Source: CBFDCQ01 sp965603355 (GTDB taxonomy: Bacteria > Hydrogenedentota > CAZGCA01 > CBFDCQ01). From it: a stretch of 14,455 nt of DNA. Within the stretch, counting starts at the first letter, position 1; each line of letters starts with the position of its first letter. Positions 7,401-12,900 of this stretch are shown in pieces. The DNA lies in NCBI GenBank assembly GCA_965603355.1, contig CBFDCQ010000079.1, positions 1 through 14,455 of the forward strand, written 5' to 3'. A program made the position numbers and the translations under genes. A model generated the notes under the pieces. That model was not told the DNA's origin, searched no databases, and worked only from the letters and a program-made list of their open reading frames with translations.

Positions 7401-9512
7401 TGGGACCAGGAGAACGTTCTTAAAGGGCTGTGGGTGGGGGATAGACAATACGTTGACGACGCAGGCCCCGCGTACCTGTATGACAGACTCCGCCAGAATG
7501 CGGCGTTCCGGCAGAGGTTTGCCGACCGCGTGCACGAGTACATGTTCAACGGCGGCGTCATGACGCCCGAGGCGAACTACGCCCGCTGGATGGAGCGCGC
7601 CACCGAGATTGACCAGGCCATTGTCGGCGAGTCGGCTCGCTGGGGGGATATGGATGGGGATAACCCGAGAGTTACACCGTACAAGCGAGAGGTGGACTGG
7701 CTGACCGAGCAGGAGTGGTTGACCAATACCTTCTGGTCGGGAATCGAGCCCGTCGCGGTTCAGAGGTTCCGCAGCGTCGACCTCTATCCCGACGTCGAGG
7801 GGCCGGTTTTCTACATAAACGGCGTTTACCAACATGGCGGTTACGTGCTGGAAGGTGACAGCTTGAGCATGGTCAATCCCGACGTTGCCGGAACGATATA
7901 TTACACGCTGGACGGATCCGACCCGCAGCTGCCGCCTACGCCCGCGACAGTCATCAGCAGCACGACGCTCGTGAACGAGAACGACGTCAAGACCGTGCTC
8001 GTTCCCACCGAAAGCGATCCCGGCGGCGACGCGTGGCGCACCGATCCCGGTTTCGACGATTCCGGCTGGACCGACGGCACCCCGACGGGTTCCGGGACCG
8101 GCGGCGTCGGTTATGAGAACGGTTCAGGGTATGAAGATTACATCTCCATCGATGTACATGATGACATGTTCGGGGTGAACGCGGGCTGTTACATACGGAT
8201 CCCGTTCACAGTCGGCGCCGGAGACCTGGACGACGTCAATTTCATGACGTTGAACATGCGGTACGACGACGGTTTCGTTGCGTACGTGAACGGCGTCAGG
8301 GTCGCCGAAGCTAACGCGCCGGCGACGCCGGCGTGGAACTCAACGGCAACGAGCGACGAGCATGAGGCGGGCGGCAGCTTCGATGAGTTCGACATCTCCG
8401 ACCATATCGGCACACTCGCGGTTGGCGACAACCTGCTGGCCGTTCATGGGATGAACGCCTCCGCCGGTGGGAGTTCCGACTTCCTTATCTCCGCTGAGCT
8501 GGTCGTGAGCGAAGTCCTCGGGGGCGGTGGGGGCGGTGTGTCGCCCGCCGCCGAGGAGTATTTGACGCCAATTCCGTTAACCGAGACTACGCAGGTGAAC
8601 GCGCGCGTACTGGACGGTGCCAGTTGGAGCGCGCTGACCCGGGCGACGTTTTATGTGGGCGATCCCGGCGACACGTTGCGCATCACGGAGATCATGTATC
8701 ATCCTGCCGACGGCGGCGCGGAATTCATCGAGCTGCAGAACACCGGCGGCGACCTCATTGACATCACGGGCGTGCATTTCAGTGACGGGATAGAGTTCAC
8801 CTTCCCTGGGGGCACAATCCTCGAACCGGGAGAGTATGTTGTTCTGGTTTCGTCCGAAGACCAGGCCGCCTTCGAATCCCAGTATCCGGGCGTTGCCATC
8901 GGCGGGCTGTATGCGCTCAGATTATCCAACAGCGGTGAGCACATCCGGATGAGCAACGCCGGCGATGATGTTCTTGCGTCGTTCACCTACGACGACGTCG
9001 CGCCGTGGCCTACAGAGGCGGACGGTTCCGGTTACTCGCTCGTTCCGGTGGATCTGGACGGCGATCTGAACGATCCGTTTAACTGGCGGGCGAGCATAGA
9101 GGTCGGTGGTTCCCCGGGCGAGGAGGATACCGACGGGGACAGCGACGACGACGGGCTGCCGGATGACGTGGAGGAGAGCCTGGGCCTGTCTCCAACCGAC
9201 ACCGACACTGATGACGACGGTCTTAGCGACTGGTACGAGGTGACGAACAACGGCCAGAACGACTGGGAGGATTATATGGATCTGGTCTGGGACCCCGACA
9301 CGAATCCGACGGGAACCAATACCGACGCTCTGAACCCGGATACCGACGGTGACGGGGTTGAGGATGGGACCGAGGTAGCATTTGGCAGCGATCCCCTCGA
9401 TAGCGACGACACCGCGGCCGTGCCCGCCGCGTGCCCGGTGGGACTGTCAGTGCTGCTGATCGCGATGGCGTGCGCGGGGCTGGTTCAGATCTTGCGTCGG
9501 CGAACAGCTTGA
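4452..9512 (+). CDS. Secreted, C-terminally anchored CotH-family kinase-like protein with nested LamG and beta-sandwich domains
   Basis: 1686 aa from a TTG start. Order: signal peptide 1-31 (AHG|E); LTD (~32-156, DWIELLN); a beta-sandwich module split in two (~157-208 and 413-547) by a LamG/concanavalin-like domain (~209-412, YWAFDG, WHHIAVTYDD, IDEVAVW); CHB_HEX_C (~573-651, RYTLDYSEP); CotH (~699-1105); CHB_HEX_C (~1118-1404) interrupted by a second beta-sandwich copy (~1168-1365); LTD (~1409-1558); three thrombospondin-3-like Asp-rich repeats (~1559-1650); and a C-terminal VPAACP, hydrophobic helix and RRR (~1657-1686). CotH landmarks: GVRMHGD (761-767), K777, GLYWGMYNVCE (859-869), EDW (959-961) with N965, and SWDQEN with D985. 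This CotH subtype differs from those of the two flanking genes. The gene likely makes a surface-anchored, Ca-stabilised adhesive or enzymatic protein; kinase activity and substrate are inferred only. It is probably in one transcript with the preceding gene. Confidence 0.95.
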   Translation: MRTHFSCKNTLGFCASCGVMLIMLACGIAHGELVINEFSASNDAVLQDEDGDYSDWIELLNTSSTTVDLEGWYLRDEGHEWQFPSGVSLEPGGILILFASGKDRTSDPHYLHTDFALERDGDYLALVRPDGSTVEHEFFPTYPEQQEDISYGLAGERTTLIPPEASLVYLVPIDDTAGTQWRGGNEPFDETEWAAATAGVGYSTDADPDLQAYWAFDGANPTTATDSSGYGRDGTINGAGRTPEGKIGGALEFDGNNDSVSVNVPGEMQQMTLSMWVNFDYVSAPEAYEQAALMAHVGDATGAFRFTINSWGVPLFFLTGETDDCDLRSSGSITLDNWHHIAVTYDDLNHVGIIYIDGKQEGFTERTVGPALVGSSTIGVSNGDHWVDGRIDEVAVWSKVLDEEQVAQLAEGVSADDLYRFTEHVATDIAAEMQGSNPSVYMRVPFAVADLADVEYLTLRMKYDDGFVAWLNGTEVAFSNAPAEIYWDSSATSSRPNEESMTFEYFNLTPYLSELHTGTNILAIQGLNIAQNDEDFLVVPELNAYTLSTDTVRFFETPTPGRLNFGGFVNFVVDTSFSVDRGFYYTPFSVAIDCDTEGATIRYTLDYSEPTETHGSVYTVPVAVSTTTCLRAAAFKPDWHPTDVDTHTYVFPDDVAGQSNSQPGLPAVWGHGYPADYEVDPDVVSTTLPGYSFEGALESVPTMSIVTDAEHIWSEETGFYYNDSEENEGAIQDHIGRAWERPTSVELFYPDGSEGFHIDCGVRMHGDITRLHAYIPKHSLRLYFRGDYGPKKLDYPLFPDYDVDTFDQLVLRACSSDAWPKRTVNERAQYIRDQWMRDTQIDQGQPSSHGTYVQVYLNGLYWGMYNVCERLHDSFWAENFGGEEEEYDVIKDWVELHSGSYDAWREMMELAAAGLESDEAYQRIQGNDPDGTRNPAYPVYLDVDNLIGYMILHIYACAEDWPGHNWWAGRRQGPESEGFKFASWDQENVLKGLWVGDRQYVDDAGPAYLYDRLRQNAAFRQRFADRVHEYMFNGGVMTPEANYARWMERATEIDQAIVGESARWGDMDGDNPRVTPYKREVDWLTEQEWLTNTFWSGIEPVAVQRFRSVDLYPDVEGPVFYINGVYQHGGYVLEGDSLSMVNPDVAGTIYYTLDGSDPQLPPTPATVISSTTLVNENDVKTVLVPTESDPGGDAWRTDPGFDDSGWTDGTPTGSGTGGVGYENGSGYEDYISIDVHDDMFGVNAGCYIRIPFTVGAGDLDDVNFMTLNMRYDDGFVAYVNGVRVAEANAPATPAWNSTATSDEHEAGGSFDEFDISDHIGTLAVGDNLLAVHGMNASAGGSSDFLISAELVVSEVLGGGGGGVSPAAEEYLTPIPLTETTQVNARVLDGASWSALTRATFYVGDPGDTLRITEIMYHPADGGAEFIELQNTGGDLIDITGVHFSDGIEFTFPGGTILEPGEYVVLVSSEDQAAFESQYPGVAIGGLYALRLSNSGEHIRMSNAGDDVLASFTYDDVAPWPTEADGSGYSLVPVDLDGDLNDPFNWRASIEVGGSPGEEDTDGDSDDDGLPDDVEESLGLSPTDTDTDDDGLSDWYEVTNNGQNDWEDYMDLVWDPDTNPTGTNTDALNPDTDGDGVEDGTEVAFGSDPLDSDDTAAVPAACPVGLSVLLIAMACAGLVQILRRRTA
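5076..5687 (+). other. LamG-like domain inserted into a beta-sandwich module
   Basis: Residues ~209-412 form a self-contained concanavalin A/LamG-like domain (YWAFDG near the start, RDGTINGA, a GGALEFDG strand, WHHIAVTYDD, IDEVAVW near the end). It sits between VGYSTDAD and DDLYRFTEH. In the other two copies of the surrounding module, the corresponding positions are joined directly (VGYENGSGYEDYIS at ~8107; VGYEKNSGYESNIS at ~12399). This copy has therefore gained, or the others have lost, a whole domain at an exposed loop. Confidence 0.75.
7803..9118 (+). repeat. CHB_HEX_C + LTD cassette, copy with insert
   Basis: Homologous to 2433-3170 but about 0.6 kb longer because of the beta-sandwich module at 7953-8546. 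The LTD portion (8676-9118) is closest to that of the 765-4406 gene (shared VLVSSED, SQYPGVAIGGLY and APWP motifs). Confidence 0.8.
7953..8546 (+). other. Beta-sandwich module inserted within a CHB_HEX_C domain
   Basis: Residues ~1168-1365 interrupt the chitobiase-like domain between YYTLDGSDP (before) and TTQVNARV (after). The uninterrupted form is in the first CotH gene at 2532-2670. Landmarks are WRTDPGFDDSGW, CYIRIPF, MRYDDGFVAYVNG and NLLAVHGMN, and the exit is a poly-Gly linker (nt 8520-8537). The fold resembles galactose-binding-like carbohydrate-binding modules; the precise family cannot be settled by eye. Confidence 0.72.
9423..9509 (+). other. C-terminal membrane anchor / protein-sorting-like tail
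   Basis: The last 30 residues have the three-part form of bacterial sorting tails: a short motif (VPAACP), one hydrophobic helix (GLSVLLIAMACAGLVQIL) and a basic cluster (RRR). It resembles the PEP-CTERM/MYXO-CTERM class, but the exact motif does not match one that I can name. The neighbouring paralogue at 765-4406 lacks it. Confidence 0.65.
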
Positions 9513-9523
9513 ACCGTCACGGC

Positions 9524-9560
9524 AAAAGGGCGGCCTCGGAGCAATAACCTCCTTTTCCGC
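9524..9560 (+). terminator. Weak hairpin after the 4452-9512 gene
   Basis: AAAAGG (9524-9529) can pair with CCTTTT (9551-9556), enclosing a smaller GGAG/CTCC pairing (9538-9541 with 9549-9552, alternative). The right arm ends in a four-T run. The stem is short and imperfect, so this is only a candidate terminator 12 nt after the stop codon. Confidence 0.25.
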
Positions 9561-9613
9561 ATCTTGAGTAGGGTCGATCGCGCCAAACCTCCGGAATAGT
9601 CCCCTGAAAGCTC

Positions 9614-9642
9614 TTGTCATTTCCACCCTTTCATAGTATAAT
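9614..9642 (+). promoter_or_regulatory. Near-consensus sigma-70-type promoter
   Basis: TTGTCA (9614-9619, five of six to consensus) and a perfect TATAAT (9637-9642) are separated by exactly 17 nt, in a locally AT-rich patch of a GC-rich window. Transcription would begin near 9649. It would drive the possible small ORF at 9710 and the large gene at 9915, leaving about 265 nt of leader before the latter. It is the best promoter in the window. Confidence 0.72.
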
Positions 9643-9672
9643 ATATCGACAATTCAGTGAGATAATATCGAC
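9638..9672 (+). promoter_or_regulatory. Possible direct-repeat operator around the transcription start
   Basis: ATAATATATCGAC (9638-9650) and ATAATATCGAC (9662-9672) share TATCGAC at 9644 and 9666, 22 nt apart, about two helical turns. The first copy overlaps the -10 and the predicted start. Two short repeats in an AT-rich patch may arise by chance, so this is a weak candidate. Confidence 0.22.
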
Positions 9673-9709
9673 GGGTGTTGACTCCGAAACGATGAGGGGG
9701 AGGGAGCCC

Positions 9710-9895
9710 GTGGAGCGTCATTTCTGCCATGGGAGCGCGTTGCGCCCGACCGCTCTGTATAGCGTTACATTGATTCTGCCGTGCAGCGGCTTCGCCGCAT
9801 CCGATCCGCAACACTTTGAGTACAGCTTGAAGTCAGTTGCGCTTGTCACTCCGGCTCGTTATGCCGCGAAATGCGATTGTAGTGTTGGACCGTAG
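9710..9895 (+). CDS. Possible 61-aa exported peptide, or the relic 5' end of another paralogue
   Basis: GTG start at 9710 preceded by a strong GGAGGGAG (9699-9706) and by the promoter at 9614-9642; stop TAG at 9893-9895. The first 31 residues look like a signal peptide and align without gaps with those of the three large proteins: Phe at 5, Val at 19, Cys at 25 and an acidic residue at 32 (AAS|D). The remaining ~30 residues have a C-x-C near the end (KCDC) and no recognised domain. Gene 9915 follows after 19 nt. An ATG in frame at 9692 overlaps the RBS and is less likely. It could be a real small secreted protein, a leader peptide, or the surviving front of a decayed CotH-type gene. The shared signal peptide argues against pure chance. 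Confidence 0.42.
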   Translation: MERHFCHGSALRPTALYSVTLILPCSGFAASDPQHFEYSLKSVALVTPARYAAKCDCSVGP

Positions 9896-9899
9896 TCCA

Positions 9900-9907
9900 G
9901 GGGAGGA
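9900..9907 (+). promoter_or_regulatory. Ribosome binding site deciding a GTG start
   Basis: GGGGAGGA (core GGAGG 9902-9906) lies 8 nt before GTG 9915. An ATG at 9920 is in another frame and gives only an 80-aa shadow ORF. GTG 9915 yields a 31-residue signal peptide matching the paralogues in length. Confidence 0.8.
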
Positions 9908-9914
9908 AGTAGAA

Positions 9915-12900
9915 GTGGCATGTCCCTTTTTCCGCAGATTCCTGGTCCGAGCAATTCTTGTATGTGTTGTGACAGCGGTGTTATCGTGTGCAGCCGCTGT
10001 TCAGGGCGAAGTCAGGATCAACGAGTTCCTCGCATCGAACGAGCTGGGTATCCTGGACGAGGACGGCGATGCGTCGGACTGGATCGAACTGTACAACAAC
10101 GGCGGTCCCACGACCAGCCTGGCGGGCTGGTCGTTGACGGACGATCCCAGCAAGCCGTATAAATGGACATTTCCCAGTATTTCGATCGCCGCCGGCGAGT
10201 TTATCGTCGTGTTTGCCTCGGGAAAGAATCGCAAGCCCACCAGCGGCGAGCTTCACACGAACTTCAGACTTGATCAGGACGGTGAGTACCTCGCGCTGTA
10301 CAACGGCGGCGTTGCTGTCTCCGGAAGCGAGTGGACGCCCTCGTACCCGGTGCAGAGAACCGATTTTTCCTACGGCAAGGTTGTCGCTCTATCCCAATTC
10401 TGGTTCTATGATCCGCCCACGCCGGGCGTGTCGAACTCCACCGGCACCGCCTACGAGGGGTTTGCCGAGCAGCCCGTGTTCTCGCACGACAGCGGCACAT
10501 TTACCAGCTCGTTCTCGCTGACGCTGACATCACCTACTCCCGGCGGAACGATCCGCTACACGCTGGACAATTCCGAGCCGACGGGGTCATCTTCCCTATA
10601 CAGTTCGCCCATTTCCATCAGCGGTATAACGAGAGTACGCGCCCGCGTGTACAAGACCGACTACCTGCCCAGTGACGTCCGGGGCCGGTACTATCTGCGC
10701 CTTGCGTCGGGCATCCAGAGCTTCGAGTCCAATATGCCAATTGCGGTGATCGATTCCGCCGGGGTGAACATCGATGAGCAGGGCGGTGAGAGACCGTTTG
10801 TGACCGTCTCATGCGCCTTTATCGATACGAACGAGATCAGCGGCCGGGCGACCATAACCGACCCGGCGGACTTCGGCGGGCGTGCCGGGATGCATCTGCG
10901 CGGCGCGAGCAGTGCCTGGTTTGACAAGAAACAGTACCGGTTCGAGACGCGTAACGAGGAGGACGAGGACAAATCCGTCACTCTGCTCGGTATGCCTGAG
11001 GAGTCCGATTACATTCTTCACGCGCCGTACTCCGACAAGACGCTCATGCGCAACTTCATGGCGTACTGGAACTACTGGAGCGAGCGTATGGGCAACACGG
11101 GGCTCAGGACGCGGTTCTTCGAGCTTTTCTACAACGCCGACGGCGATTCGCAGGTCGGCTTTGCAGACTATCGGGGTGTCTATGTCCTTATCGAGGTAAT
11201 CAAACAGGATAAGAATCGGATAGACATCGCTGAACTCGCTCCGGGGGACAACGCCGAACCGGAGGTGTCGGGCGGATACGTGCTCAAGAAAGACTGGCAC
11301 GACTCGCCCGGCTTCACCACCGCTGTCTATGACGACTATCTCATGTACGTGGACCCGGAAGAGCCCGGACTAACCACAGCCCAGAAGAACTGGATCAAAG
11401 CCTACTGCGATGAGTTTGAGGCCGCCCTCGTGGGTCCGGATTTCACCAATCCCGTTACGGGGTACAGGAAGTATATCGACGTCCCGTCGTTCATCGACAA
11501 CATGATCATGGTGGAGCTCTCGCGTAACGTTGACGGCTACGTGTTGAGCACGTTTTACTATAAAGACCGCGGCGGCAAGATCACTGCGGGACCGGTCTGG
11601 GACTATAACGGTTCGCTGGGCGGGGCGAACTACTTCCAGTCGTACGAGCTTGAGGGTTGGCATTACGAGAATTGGGAGTTTCCCGCAGACAACTACAACT
11701 CCTGGCATTGGTACGAGCGTCTTTTGGAGGATCCGGAGTACCTGCTGCAAGTTGCCGACCGCTGGTTCGATCTGAGGGAGGAGAAGTTCGCGACCGCCAG
11801 CTTGATGCAGGAGATCGACGATAACGCCGCGTACCTGACCGACAACGGTGCGCCGGACAACGCCGTCGACCGGAACTTCTGCATCCCGGCCGAGGGGGAG
11901 AACCCGGAGGTCCCCAGTGACGGCCCGTGGAACATAGATGACAATCTCTGGCCTAACTACTATGACGATAGCCATTCGAACACGGTATACATGGACTATG
12001 TCAACTGGATGAAGACATGGATAACCGGTCGGGTGGCCTGGCTGGACGACGCGTACGCAACGCAGTATTCCGGCGGTAAGCCGCCCATACTTAAGATTGA
12101 AGGCGTTGAGATGAACGCCGGCGGACCGATAGACTCCGGGGATGCCCTGACGATTGAGCTGCCTCCCGGCGGTTCGGGGACAATCTACTACACGCTCGAC
12201 GGCGAGGACCCGCACGAGCCGGCTATGCCGCCTACGGTTGTGGACAGCCTTGCGCTTGTCGAGGAGGATGACACCAAGGCCGTACTTGTTCCGACCGCGA
12301 TCGACCCGCTGAACTACGTTGACTGGAGAACCGACCCGGGCTTCGACGATTCAGGCTGGACGGACGCCACCTATATTGGCGGAAGGACCGGCGGCGTCGG
12401 GTATGAGAAAAACTCCGGTTACGAGAGCAATATTTCCTACGACGTGGACGCCACGATGTACGGCGTGAATACTTCCTGTTACATCCGGATTCCCTTTACG
12501 GCGAGTTTGTCGGCGCTGGGCAGCTTCAACCAGATGACGCTCAGGATGCGTTACGATGACGGTTTTGTCGTGTACCTTAACGGCTCGAAGATCGCCGAAG
12601 AGTATGCGCCGGGGACGCCCACGTGGGACTCCGCCACGTCAATAGATCCGTTTCGCGAGACCACCGTTTTCGTGAACTATGACGTGACCGGTTTCATGCC
12701 CGCGCTTTTGGAGGGTGCCAACGTACTGGCCATCCACGGTCTGAACCTGAACACGACCAGCTCCGATTTCCTGATGTCCGCCGAGCTGATCGCCGAGGAG
12801 GTCAGCGGCGGCAGCGGCGGCGGAATCGCGCCCACTGCGGTTGAGTACACGGGGCCAGAGATATTGACCGACACGACCGTCGTCAAGGCGCGTATACTTG

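Larger units (their letters stand above)
9513..9709. other. Non-coding part of the 402-nt gap between the second and third large genes
   Basis: Apart from the weak hairpin, the promoter and the short direct repeats listed separately, nothing else is supported here. No tRNA-like cloverleaf, riboswitch pattern or insertion-sequence end is visible. Locally AT-rich around 9614-9670. Confidence 0.6.

Noticed and set aside
9614..9709. Start of the small ORF at 9614 or ATG 9692
   Set aside because: 9614 overlaps the -35 hexamer, and 9692 overlaps the purine run that forms the RBS. GTG 9710 has correct spacing and aligns with the family signal peptides.
9920..10162. 80-codon frame starting with ATG 9920
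   Set aside because: It overlaps the start of the third large gene in another frame; the GTG 9915 frame encodes a signal peptide and LTD and has properly spaced RBS support.
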